From Streptomyces sp. NA02950 (GTDB taxonomy: Bacteria; Actinomycetota; Actinomycetes; Streptomycetales; Streptomycetaceae): DNA of 64,000 bases. The position numbers and the translations under genes were made by a program. Position 1 is the stretch's first letter; the number at the start of each line of letters is the position of its first letter. The notes beneath the pieces were generated by a model, which ran no database searches, was not told where the DNA came from, and saw nothing but the letters and a program-made list of their open reading frames with translations. Where the stretch lies: NCBI RefSeq assembly GCF_013364155.1, contig NZ_CP054916.1, positions 3,902,501 to 3,966,500 on the forward strand. The letters run 5' to 3'. Shown here piece by piece: positions 18,930 through 26,230 of this stretch.

Positions 18930-21098
18930 TCAGACCTCGCGGGCGGCGAGCAGGAGCTCTTCGGGCACTGCGGCTTCGAGGTCGGCGCGCCGGTATCCGG
19001 CGAGGTTCTTGCCCTTGATGTTGACCTGCTTGGTGGTCCGCTTGACCCCGGCGTCTTCCAGCTCACGGGCGAGCCGTTCGAGGTCCCAGTCCCCGTACCG
19101 GTCCTCGTCGGCGTTGACGAGCCGGTTGAGCAGGTCAACGCTGTGGAGCCGGTCGGAGTGACGCATCACGTCCAGGCAGTCCGAGAGCACCGGCGCGATG
19201 GCCAGCCCGGCCTGGCTGGCCGCGGCCGCCACGTCCCCGGCAGCATCTCCGGTGATCTGCCCCAGCGGCTCGCGCAGCGCACGGCCCTTGAGGCACAGGG
19301 CGTTGAACTCGGTTGTGGTGAGCAGGTCGTTCTTCACCGTGGCGTACGAGGCCGGACCGGTGACCAGCACCGTGACGCCTTTGTGTTCCTCCGACAGCAG
19401 CGAGGCATCCGCACCCATGGCGGCCTTTCCCGATCCGAGCACCATGTCCGAGCTGGTCTTGTCGGTGACCTGGGTGCAGCACCGGATGGTGATGATCTCC
19501 CGCAGCTTGGTGGGCACGCTCTTGGCGTCCGGGCGCTGGCTGGCGTAGTTGGAGATGAACCCGGCGGCCGGACCACGCCGCGCGATCCTGCCCAGGTCGT
19601 CCACGACCGCCTCACGGTCCTTGTCGTCCATGGCCAGGAACGCTTCCTGCAGCTCATCGACGGTCAGGAAGATGAACGGCAGCTTGTACTTCTCGATGAT
19701 CTGCGGGGTGAGCTTGCCCTCGGGGCAGATCGAGGTGGGCAGGCCGCGGAAGAGCGCGAAGCGGCGTTCCATCTCCGCGAGGAGTTCGGTGAGCATGGCC
19801 TTGAACGCATCGATCGCGTCCTCCTCGGCACCGAGAACGAGGCGGTGGGCGACGTGCCGCATGCCCATCCAGTCCTGCCCGCCCTTGAAGTCGGCCACGT
19901 AGTGCTTGACCCACGGGTCGAGCAGCCCAGCCGCGGTCATCAGGCGCTGGGTGAAGGTCTTGCCGCGGCGCGGGAGTCCGCCGAAGAACATCGACTGCCA
20001 CACCACTGGCACGCTGATGCGGTTGCCGCGGGCGTCCTGCCCGAACGGCACCGGGTCCCAGATGGAGAACCGGTCCATCCCGGCGAGCGGGGAGGGGTTG
20101 GGGTCGGCCAGGTAGGGGTCGTCATCGGCGACCCACATCGACACGCGCCCGGCGTTGCCGCCCTTGGCCGCGCGGACCCGGGACATGATGACCTGGATCT
20201 CATCCACCCCCAGCTCTTGAGCCAGGACTTCCCGCTTGGCCAGCACGTCCGAGGCGGTTTTGCCGCCCCCGCGAGGGAGGTCGAAGACCACAGCCCAGCC
20301 GCGGCCGTCACGGACCGGCCCCATGACACAGGTGACTTTGGGTCCTTCCTCATCGCCCTTGCCGCTTTTCAGCAGGCCAGCGGCGCGCAGAGCGTCGTTG
20401 AGCTGCTGGGCGGACATGTCCACCCGCAGCGGCGGGGCGCACTGGTCGAGCAGGTGCGTTTCCTGCCCGCGGCCGAGGTAGGCCAGCGGGGTGACGATGG
20501 CCGCGGTCATCCCGGCCTGGACCAGCGGCGGCGCCAGGGCGATGCCGGTTGCGGCGGCGGCCACGGCGACCGCGGCGGCACCGAAGCGCCAACGGCGGGT
20601 ACGGGTCCGCTCCGCGTGCGCGGCCTGAAGCCGGACGGCCAGCTCGACGGCCTCCGGGTGGGCCTTGGACTGCGCTTTGAGCGCCTTCACGGCCGCGGTG
20701 TGGTCCTGCGCGGACAGGGTGGGCCATAGCCCGGCGCAAGCGCGGAAGAAGCCGCGGGCGGCCAGCAGCACAGCTTTCATCAGGTACTTGGGGGTGCGGA
20801 TGCCGTGGAAGCGGGTGTGCCACCACGTCAGCCGCCCCAGCGCGGTGACGTTGGCCAGCACCGAGGCGCGGGAACGGGCCCACACCGGCAGCACCGGCGT
20901 ATCCGGCACGGTCAGCCAGTCCGCAAGCGGGTTGTCCGGCCGGTCCACGGCCTCGCCCGCAGGGGACGATTCCGCCGGCACATTGGCCGGGGAGTCGGCG
21001 GACTTGACCAGCGACACCGGGAGCGCCGTAGCGGCGTCCTTGGCGGCGCGGTGGTCATCGAGGTGGTGCAGGCTTCCCATGTGGGGCGCCTCCGTCAT
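18930..21098 (-). CDS. FtsK/SpoIIIE-type DNA translocase, TraB/TraSA conjugation protein
   Basis: A 722-residue transfer ATPase. Hydrophobic segments around residues 175-205 anchor it in the membrane. The motor domain has Walker A GLPRRGKT (Lys380) and Walker B FIFLTVDE. A C-terminal winged-helix-like region (about 650-715) matches the position of the TRS-recognising gamma domain. Such proteins form a hexameric pore moving double-stranded plasmid DNA between hyphae, alone sufficient for transfer. The ATG at 21098 follows CAGGAG. Expression is expected to be repressed by the KorSA-like gene. Confidence 0.92.
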   Translation of the reverse strand: MTEAPHMGSLHHLDDHRAAKDAATALPVSLVKSADSPANVPAESSPAGEAVDRPDNPLADWLTVPDTPVLPVWARSRASVLANVTALGRLTWWHTRFHGIRTPKYLMKAVLLAARGFFRACAGLWPTLSAQDHTAAVKALKAQSKAHPEAVELAVRLQAAHAERTRTRRWRFGAAAVAVAAAATGIALAPPLVQAGMTAAIVTPLAYLGRGQETHLLDQCAPPLRVDMSAQQLNDALRAAGLLKSGKGDEEGPKVTCVMGPVRDGRGWAVVFDLPRGGGKTASDVLAKREVLAQELGVDEIQVIMSRVRAAKGGNAGRVSMWVADDDPYLADPNPSPLAGMDRFSIWDPVPFGQDARGNRISVPVVWQSMFFGGLPRRGKTFTQRLMTAAGLLDPWVKHYVADFKGGQDWMGMRHVAHRLVLGAEEDAIDAFKAMLTELLAEMERRFALFRGLPTSICPEGKLTPQIIEKYKLPFIFLTVDELQEAFLAMDDKDREAVVDDLGRIARRGPAAGFISNYASQRPDAKSVPTKLREIITIRCCTQVTDKTSSDMVLGSGKAAMGADASLLSEEHKGVTVLVTGPASYATVKNDLLTTTEFNALCLKGRALREPLGQITGDAAGDVAAAASQAGLAIAPVLSDCLDVMRHSDRLHSVDLLNRLVNADEDRYGDWDLERLARELEDAGVKRTTKQVNIKGKNLAGYRRADLEAAVPEELLLAAREV

Positions 21099-21140
21099 GA
21101 TGGTTATCTCCTGCCTGATATCGGATGCGGGCGGGTAGGC

Positions 21141-21182
21141 CCGGGGCGGCCGGTGTCCTTGGCCGGGTGACGGCCGCCCCGG
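21141..21182 (-). terminator. Hairpin upstream of tra
   Basis: 12-bp perfect stem (CCGGGGCGGCCG at 21141-21152, complement at 21171-21182) between the stop of the coiled-coil gene and the tra leader; related in sequence to the hairpin at 18712. Confidence 0.65.
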
Positions 21183-21189
21183 GGCGCGG

Positions 21190-21522
21190 CTACAGACCGG
21201 CGCGGCGGACGGCCTGTTCGGTGGCACGGGCCCGCTTCTCCGCCTGCTTGCGGGCGGCGCGGGCGGCGGTCCGGTCCTGGCCTCGCGCGGCGCGTTCGGC
21301 GGCCTTGGCAGCGGCGAGTGTGGCCTTGGCTTTCTCGTTCTGCCGGTGCAGGGCCGCGGCCTCCAGCTGGCCGCGCTCGGCCGCGCGGGCGTCGATGCGC
21401 TCAATCTGCCGCTCGAGCTTGGGGTCAACGGCATCGGCGGCGGCCTGCTTGGCGCCACGCACGATCAGCCAGGCGCGCTTGCGCTTCTCGGCCGGGGTGT
21501 AGGAGCGGAAAACGTCGGTCAC
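21190..21522 (-). CDS. Ala/Arg/Lys-rich coiled-coil protein of the AICE
   Basis: A 110-residue, highly charged protein that is almost entirely predicted helix with heptad-like Ala/Leu spacing (about residues 25-105). No domain is recognised. Small charged proteins at this place in AICEs are commonly grouped with the plasmid spread (Spd) genes, which move the element between septal compartments. Sixteen bp separate it from the upstream gene. Confidence 0.65.
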   Translation of the reverse strand: MTDVFRSYTPAEKRKRAWLIVRGAKQAAADAVDPKLERQIERIDARAAERGQLEAAALHRQNEKAKATLAAAKAAERAARGQDRTAARAARKQAEKRARATEQAVRRAGL

Positions 21523-21538
21523 AGGGTGTCCTTCCTGG

Positions 21539-22030
21539 TCAGCGGTTGCGGATGGTGGTGGTCGAGCGGCCGAACCAGCGGTTCGACACGTGGTGATGGG
21601 TCACGAACGTGTCGCCCCCGCCGCGGCGGCCGGGGGCCGCGATGGCAACACCGGCGGCGACCCCAGCGGCGATGAGGAACTGCACGAAGGAGTCCACGAC
21701 GATGGCCGCGGCCCCCGCGGCGAAGTACGCGCCCACACCGGCCCCGGCGGCGAACACGCCCTTGGCTGCGAGCCGTTGGGCTTGCGGGTCCACCCCGGCC
21801 GGGGCCGGTGCGGGGGCGGGGGCGGGGGCGGGGGTGCGGACGGTGGGCAGGTCGTCGCGGCGCACGGCCACGAAACCGCCGTGGGCGCCGGGGATGTAGA
21901 CGACCGGGCCACGCTCGGCCGCCAGTTCCACGGCCCCGCTCAGCGGCTGCTGGGCGGGGCCGTAGGGGTCGGGGGTGACCGGGTCGGGGACCGGCTCATC
22001 CGGCGGGCGGTAGGGCAGGGGCGCATTCAT
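21539..22030 (-). CDS. Spd-like membrane protein with proline-alanine linker
   Basis: A 163-residue protein: Pro-rich N terminus, a small soluble segment (PVVYIPGAHGGFVAVRRDDL, about 43-62), an Ala-Pro repeat linker (about 68-78), two hydrophobic helices (about 90-112 and 116-134) and a tail with FVTHHHVSNRWFG. The His/Asn/Trp tail followed by STTT is typical of small AICE proteins of unknown function. Its ATG overlaps the upstream stop as ATGA. Probably part of the pock/spread module. Confidence 0.7.
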   Translation of the reverse strand: MNAPLPYRPPDEPVPDPVTPDPYGPAQQPLSGAVELAAERGPVVYIPGAHGGFVAVRRDDLPTVRTPAPAPAPAPAPAGVDPQAQRLAAKGVFAAGAGVGAYFAAGAAAIVVDSFVQFLIAAGVAAGVAIAAPGRRGGGDTFVTHHHVSNRWFGRSTTTIRNR

Positions 22031-22887
22031 GCTGCCACCTCCTCAGGCTCAGCGGCTGTCTCTGTCCGCTCGGCACGGAGCGTGTCCCGCAGACCGCGCG
22101 CCTTCTCCGCAGACGTCCGGACCGCCTTCCGGATGCGTTCGGCCGTCAGCTCGTCGTCGGTCCAGTCGGCGGTGATCGACCGGGCCTCATCGAGCAGTTC
22201 GGTGGCCGTCCGCTTCGGGCGGGGAGTGCGGGCCGACTGGGGGACTTGACCGGTCGCCCGACGGGGCCGGACCGACTCCGCCGCCAAAGGCGCGGTTGCT
22301 GGTGCCGACGGGTTGGGCTTGGGCTGGTCGACCGGTCCCGGGGCTGGAAGGGGCAGCGGGTCGGCGACCGGCGCGGGCGGCTCCGGTGCCGACTCTCCCT
22401 GCTCAGACGTAGACCGTTTGATACCGCTCTCAGTCGTTTTCTCAGCATTCGTGGTTGGCTGCGGCTGGTGGTGCAGCACCTTGGCGACCAGATCCGACCC
22501 GAAGTAGATCGAGCCGACCGGAAGAGAGGTCGCCAGCAGCACCAGCACCCAACCGGCCTTGTTGAGGTCGCCCAGTCGACCGGGGTCGACCGAACCGCCG
22601 TGCAGCTCCGGCACGAGTCCGTGTACGTAGTTCAGGACGAGTGAGGCGGTGGTGTAGGCGGCCAGCACCCGCAGCGCGAACCTGCGGTCCCGGCCGGTCA
22701 GAACGAGAGCGGCGACCAGCGCCAGGGCCATCAGGCCGTCGACCACGAACGGGTACAGGGTCGCGGCCGTCGCATCGGCGCCTATGGCCGTCGACACATC
22801 CCGCAGCGCGTTCCACGAGACCCGGAACGCCATGCCGACCACGGCCACCAGGGCGAGGACGAGCAGGACCTTGGGATTGCGGTTCAC
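22027..22887 (-). CDS. DUF2637 membrane protein (SpdB2-like)
   Basis: A 286-residue protein with four hydrophobic segments in the first 150 residues (about 5-22, 43-62, 70-90 and 118-137), matching the DUF2637 domain found in plasmid spread proteins. A Pro-rich linker (about 165-225) and a basic C-terminal helical region follow. The GTG start at 22887 overlaps the previous stop (GTGA), the clearest evidence for this start. Presumably forms part of the septal cross-wall transfer complex with TraB. Confidence 0.8.
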   Translation of the reverse strand: MNRNPKVLLVLALVAVVGMAFRVSWNALRDVSTAIGADATAATLYPFVVDGLMALALVAALVLTGRDRRFALRVLAAYTTASLVLNYVHGLVPELHGGSVDPGRLGDLNKAGWVLVLLATSLPVGSIYFGSDLVAKVLHHQPQPTTNAEKTTESGIKRSTSEQGESAPEPPAPVADPLPLPAPGPVDQPKPNPSAPATAPLAAESVRPRRATGQVPQSARTPRPKRTATELLDEARSITADWTDDELTAERIRKAVRTSAEKARGLRDTLRAERTETAAEPEEVAA

Positions 22888-23192
22888 CGGGCGGCCTCCC
22901 CGTCCGGCCGCGGCTGGTCGTCCCAGGCGCGGTAGCCGGTGGGCGGGTGCTCGGCGAGCTTCTTCCGCAGGTAGGCGGCGGCCCACTTTGCGGCACCGAT
23001 CCCGGTGGGACCATCGAGGACGGTCGTGAGCGTGACGACCACACGCATGGCCCGCTCGTCCAGGACCGCGCGGAACCGCTCGGCGTCGCCGACAGTAGCC
23101 GGGGCCGGGATGTCCAGCGCCTCCACAACGGCGCGCAGCAGCGCGGCAACTTCCTCCGGAAGCGGCCCGGGAACTGGAGGGATGGTGCTCAC
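22884..23192 (-). CDS. Small conserved AICE protein
   Basis: A 102-residue soluble protein of unknown function. It is helical, with a basic segment near residue 75 (AAAYLRKKLAEHPPTGY). The GTG start at 23192 overlaps the previous stop (GTGA), and its own stop overlaps the next start, so it is translationally coupled on both sides. Confidence 0.7.
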   Translation of the reverse strand: MSTIPPVPGPLPEEVAALLRAVVEALDIPAPATVGDAERFRAVLDERAMRVVVTLTTVLDGPTGIGAAKWAAAYLRKKLAEHPPTGYRAWDDQPRPDGEAAR

Positions 23193-23458
23193 GCGCCCAC
23201 CCCCGGCACGCTCACCGAGACGGCGCGGTTGGAGAGCTCCCGACGGGCGGCCAGCACCCGGCGACGGGCCCGGCGGATACGGCGCTCATCCAGCTCCGAC
23301 ACCGGCCGGTCAAGCGTCATGATCTGCGCATCCAGCAGCTCAACCTCGGCCGTGATGATGGGCATCTCCAGTTCGATCGCGTCCAGCTCCGCGGCTGTCG
23401 GCTCGCGGTCGGACAGGTCGGCGGTAACAACCGCCTGAAGTGCGGCGATGTGGTTCAT
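23189..23458 (-). CDS. Small AICE protein (DUF6284-like)
   Basis: An 89-residue acidic-then-basic helical protein. The pattern DREPTAAELDAIELEMP followed by an RRIRRARRRVLAARREL helix matches, as far as I remember, the DUF6284 family found in Streptomyces integrative elements. First gene of the transfer/spread operon, behind a leader of more than 550 bp. The ATG at 23458 follows AAGGAA. Confidence 0.7.
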   Translation of the reverse strand: MNHIAALQAVVTADLSDREPTAAELDAIELEMPIITAEVELLDAQIMTLDRPVSELDERRIRRARRRVLAARRELSNRAVSVSVPGVGA

Positions 23459-23726
23459 GGGTCGTGGTTCCTTCCAAGGTGGGACGGCCCGAACAGCGGC
23501 GCCGGTGCTGCAACACCGGCGCCGCCCCACCGCCCGGAGTCCGGTAGGTCCGGCTCCCCCCGACCCCGCCCGTACGGGGCACCGCGCACGGCGGCCCGGA
23601 CGGGCGGAGGAGGCAACCGGCCGCAGCACTGGACGCTGCGAAGCCAGAAGAGGCGTAACCGGGCTTCACCGGTGCGCCGTTGCCACGGAGCACCGGTCCC
23701 GAGCCGGGAAGTCGGGTGCGTCATCG

Positions 23727-23834
23727 TCACTGCTCTGACGCCAGCAGGGCGGCCGTGTGCCAGGTGGAACCCGAGGGGTTGACCTCCAGGAATGAAGGGA
23801 TGATCCACACGGGCGTTCTCCAGAGCTGACACAC
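23727..23834 (-). CDS. Possible 35-residue leader peptide
   Basis: A short open frame from GTG 23834 to TGA 23727. The sequence (MCQLWRTPVWIIPSFLEV, continuing NPSGSTWHTAALLASEQ) has varied, non-repetitive composition with three Trp, unlike the random translations of neighbouring GC-rich frames. No clear ribosome site. It could be a regulatory leader peptide or a real small protein; it may also be chance. Confidence 0.3.
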   Translation of the reverse strand: MCQLWRTPVWIIPSFLEVNPSGSTWHTAALLASEQ

Positions 23835-24031
23835 GAGCAAGGTGTGCCGCCGACGGCCCTTACCCGGCCGCCGCAGGGGCAGGGACTCACACCCCGCCAA
23901 TTCAAAGATCACTGTTGAGTTCTTAAGGAGCGAGCGCTTCCTTTCACCCCCTTGTGAAGGGCTTCCGGGCGCCTCAGGAGCATCCGCGCATGCCGGATAA
24001 GCCCCCTGAAGGGCTCCCGGGCGGCGAACCT

Positions 24032-24071
24032 CCCTAGGGATATTTCTCCCACACATCCCTAGGGAGGTCAA
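24032..24071 (-). promoter_or_regulatory. Candidate KorSA-type operator pair and promoter of the transfer operon
   Basis: Two copies of the palindrome CCCTAGGG (24032-24039 and 24057-24064), 25 bp apart, stand directly downstream of a TTGACC hexamer (24071-24066) on the minus strand. A third copy stands in front of the repressor gene. Shared rare palindromes at both places are the expected signature of a repressor operator. Confidence 0.55.
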
Positions 24072-24083
24072 CGGGATATGCGA

Positions 24084-24110
24084 AAGGGGCCCGCCGATGG
24101 CGGGCCCCTT
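24084..24110 (-). terminator. Terminator of the GntR repressor gene
   Basis: 12-bp stem AAGGGGCCCGCC, 3-nt loop, perfect complement, 22 bp after the stop; on the minus strand it ends in TTTC. Confidence 0.8.
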
Positions 24111-24132
24111 CGGGTTGAAGTTGTGGCTGTGG

Positions 24133-24870
24133 TCAGCCGGTGACGTGGTACTCCATGACGTACACCCCGGCATCCAGCAGCATTCTGTTGACCTCGACCG
24201 GCTTGCCTTCCACGGTGAGCGCCGTGCGGTAGATCTCCACCACGGGAGTCCCCTCAGCCAGGTGCAAACGCTCGGTCTCGTCCTGGCTGGGCATCCGTGC
24301 GCGCAGCTCTTCCACAAAGCGGACTGGTTTGGCGCCCAGCTCGGCGAGACGCGCGTACGTACCTCCGGGCCCGGTGTCCTCCTGGGCGATGGCCGACTCC
24401 CTCACGAGGTCGGCCGGAAGGTACGAGACGGCTGCCTGCACCGGCTCACCTTCGACAACGAACAGCCGATCGCGGATCACCACGGGTGCGCCATCTTCCA
24501 GACCCAGCGCGCGAGCCACGTCGTCCGGCGCCAGAGCCTCATAGACACGCAACCCGGTGACCGTCATGGGCCGCTCACCGATGTCGGCACTCCAGATGGA
24601 GCGGCCTTCGGTCCACCCCTCCTGTGCGAGTCGCCGGTTGGCGACGCGCCGGATGGGCTGGAACTCCCGGACGTACGTGCCACTACCCCGGCGACGGACG
24701 GCCAGCCCCTCGGTCACCAGAAGGGTCAGAGCCCGTCGGGCTGTCTCCTTGGCGACCCCGTACTGCCGCACGAGGGCAGGCTCGCCAGGGAGTCGGGCGC
24801 CGGGCGCCAACGCGCCCGAGCGAATGCGCTCCCGCAGATCGTCGGCGATCTGCTTGGCGGTCTCCGCCAT
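24133..24870 (-). CDS. GntR/UTRA transcriptional regulator, KorSA-like repressor
   Basis: A 245-residue GntR-family protein of the HutC subfamily. The N-terminal winged HTH (about residues 5-70: PGEPALVRQYGVAKETARRAL, then VRRRGSGTYV) is followed by a UTRA ligand-binding domain ending near residue 240. In pSAM2 the homologue KorSA represses the transfer and activator genes (kill override). The ATG at 24870 is preferred over the adjacent TTG; GAGGG lies upstream and a CCCTAGGG palindrome 14 bp upstream, implying autoregulation. Confidence 0.88.
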   Translation of the reverse strand: MAETAKQIADDLRERIRSGALAPGARLPGEPALVRQYGVAKETARRALTLLVTEGLAVRRRGSGTYVREFQPIRRVANRRLAQEGWTEGRSIWSADIGERPMTVTGLRVYEALAPDDVARALGLEDGAPVVIRDRLFVVEGEPVQAAVSYLPADLVRESAIAQEDTGPGGTYARLAELGAKPVRFVEELRARMPSQDETERLHLAEGTPVVEIYRTALTVEGKPVEVNRMLLDAGVYVMEYHVTG

Positions 24871-24883
24871 CAAGCCCTCACTT

Positions 24884-24891
24884 CCCTAGGG
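24884..24891 (-). promoter_or_regulatory. CCCTAGGG palindrome before the repressor gene (copy 3)
   Basis: Third copy of the 8-bp palindrome, within CTTCCCTAGGGTGGTC, 14 bp before the start codon. Candidate autoregulatory operator. Confidence 0.5.
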
Positions 24892-24973
24892 TGGTCTCTC
24901 TACCAGCTTGGCATACGTCCGGCGGCTGGCCCCTGACAGGGGAGTCACCAGAGCGCCACTGGGCCCGCTCCCC

Positions 24974-24992
24974 GGGCCGTCTCTGGGCCGTC
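24974..24992. repeat. 19-bp repeat near the right end (copy 2)
   Basis: GGGCCGTCTCTGGGCCGTC, identical and co-oriented with 14273-14291. Here it lies in non-coding DNA, so its conservation is not explained by the int reading frame. Candidate arm-type recombinase site. Confidence 0.55.
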
Positions 24993-25034
24993 CGAGGGTG
25001 GCCCAGGACGACCAACAACGACCAACAACGACGA

Positions 25035-25087
25035 CACCGCCCCCGCTGAACAGCGAGGGCGGTGCGCCTTTCCCGGCTCGGGGAAAG
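25035..25087. terminator. Terminator-like hairpins at the right end of the AICE
   Basis: Stem CACCGCCC (25035-25042) with GGGCGGTG (25057-25064), with an inner CGCT/AGCG pair, followed at once by a second hairpin CCTTTCCC/GGGAAAGG (25067-25087). Together they would block transcription entering the element from the chromosome or leaving it. A short tandem ACCAACAACG repeat precedes them (25011-25030). Confidence 0.55.
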
Positions 25088-25100
25088 GGAGTCGTCAGTC

Positions 25101-25120
25101 CTCAGTCAACTAGAGTGCCA
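25101..25120. repeat. attR core (20-bp direct repeat) of the AICE
   Basis: CTCAGTCAACTAGAGTGCCA, identical to attL. To the right the chromosome continues AAGCGACG, the former upstream flank of the groES promoter. The left arm of the CIRCE is missing here (preceded by AGTC rather than TTAG), so this copy is not a functional CIRCE. Confidence 0.93.
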
Positions 25121-25196
25121 AGCGACGCGGGGCCGACCTCCGGTCGACACCGCGCCGCCGTACCGCCCGGCCCGCCGGACGCGAGCCTCACAGGGC

Positions 25197-26156
25197 TCAG
25201 ACGTAGTCCTCCAGCCGCGCGACCGTGAACCCCTGCTCCTGGATCGTCCGCACCAGGGACGTGATCATGTCGGTCATGGACTTGCCCTCCAGCTGCTCCG
25301 GGCCGCGGAAGTGCGCGAGCACGATGTCCCCCGGCTGGAGGCTGCCGCCGGACCGGTAGACCAGCCCGCGCGGCTCCATCTCGGCGCGCCACAGCACCAC
25401 CGTCTGCGCCCCGCAGTCGGCCGCCGCGCGCAGCGTCGTCTCGTCGTACTCGCCGTAGGGCGGACGGAACAGCCGCGGCTGGCGGCCGAGGTGGGTGCGG
25501 ACGTTCTCCTGCTGGCCGCAGATCTCCTGCCGCTGGGTGTCGTAGTCGAGACCGGCGAGGCTGGGATGGGTGAGGGTGTGGTTCTCCATCGGGTTGCCCA
25601 GCCGCTGGAGCTGGTCGAAGTAGTCGTAGTGGTCGCCGATCACGTTGTCGGTGAGGAAGCCGGTGAACGGCAGACCGAGATCACGGGCCTCCTCCACGAA
25701 GCGCGGATCCTTCTCGATGCCGTCGTCGATCGTCAGGAAGACCACCCGATCGGTGGTCGGGACGCGCCGGATGACCGGCGGCAGCCCTTCGCCGGTCGGC
25801 TCCTCCGGGGCGAGCTGCGGTTTGGCGGCGGGGGCGGGCGGCGGCCGGTCCAGCGGCCGGTCCAGACCCCACAGGCGGTACGCCTCGGGGTCGCCCGAGG
25901 GGGCCGAGCCCGACGGGCCGGACGTGCCCGAGACCGTTCCCGATCCCGGGGGAACCGGCGGCCGGGAGTGGCCCGGAAGCGGCGGGGTGGGTGAACGCCC
26001 CGCGGTCCGCGGCGCGGATGACGCCGTCGCGGTGTCGCTGTCCACGGTGGTCCGGGCGAGCGGACCGGAGCCCTCGAGGCTTCCACAGCCCGTGAACACG
26101 GCCGCCGCGGCGGCGAGAACCAGATACCTCGAAAGCCCAGATTTGATCATTGTCAT
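25197..26156 (-). CDS. Polysaccharide deacetylase lipoprotein (NodB homology domain)
   Basis: A 319-residue secreted lipoprotein. The N terminus has a signal peptide ending in the lipobox VFTGC (Cys about 25), then a long Pro/Ser/Gly-rich linker and a NodB-type CE4 domain from about residue 125. The motifs are FLTIDDG (catalytic Asp pair), ENHTLTHPSL (metal histidines), FRPPYGEYD and IVLAHF. It should deacetylate peptidoglycan or another extracellular GlcNAc polymer. Start ATG 26156 or 26150, both giving a valid signal peptide. It is the chromosomal neighbour of groES now separated by the AICE. Confidence 0.9.
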   Translation of the reverse strand: MTMIKSGLSRYLVLAAAAAVFTGCGSLEGSGPLARTTVDSDTATASSAPRTAGRSPTPPLPGHSRPPVPPGSGTVSGTSGPSGSAPSGDPEAYRLWGLDRPLDRPPPAPAAKPQLAPEEPTGEGLPPVIRRVPTTDRVVFLTIDDGIEKDPRFVEEARDLGLPFTGFLTDNVIGDHYDYFDQLQRLGNPMENHTLTHPSLAGLDYDTQRQEICGQQENVRTHLGRQPRLFRPPYGEYDETTLRAAADCGAQTVVLWRAEMEPRGLVYRSGGSLQPGDIVLAHFRGPEQLEGKSMTDMITSLVRTIQEQGFTVARLEDYV

Positions 26157-26230
26157 ATAAGCGATCTTGGGGAGAAAAGCATGGAAGCGCGCGCCGCACG
26201 GGTGCGAATACGTCCGCCGGAGCGGAGAGA

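Larger units (their letters stand above)
23459..24132 (-). other. Long operon leader with hairpins, operators and a possible small ORF
   Basis: 674 bp between the repressor gene and the transfer operon. From the right: the repressor terminator (24084-24110), a TTGACC hexamer (24071-24066), two CCCTAGGG palindromes, a low-complexity leader, a possible 35-codon ORF (23834-23727), and a 12-bp perfect hairpin (GCGGCGCCGGTG, 23496-23507, loop 6, complement 23514-23525) just before the first gene. This layout suggests a repressed promoter with a structured untranslated leader. Confidence 0.5.
14191..25120 (-). mobile_element. AICE (pSAM2-type integrative and conjugative element), 10.9 kb
   Basis: Bounded by 20-bp direct repeats. 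In order: int, xis, a repeat-rich gap, a helicase-type rep, prim-pol, FtsK/TraB-type transfer ATPase, five small Spd-like genes, a long leader and a KorSA-like GntR repressor, nearly all on the minus strand with tight 4-bp overlaps. This is the standard modular content of actinomycete AICEs with the Rep/prim-pol type of replication. No NUDIX or pra activator gene is seen. Unlike the AICEs I know, the site is not a tRNA gene but the groES promoter. All core genes are open, so the element looks functional. Confidence 0.93.

Noticed and set aside
24032..24064. The CCCTAGGG pair as a transposon footprint
   Set aside because: The third copy at the repressor promoter and their position fit an operator better; no insertion-like repeats surround them.
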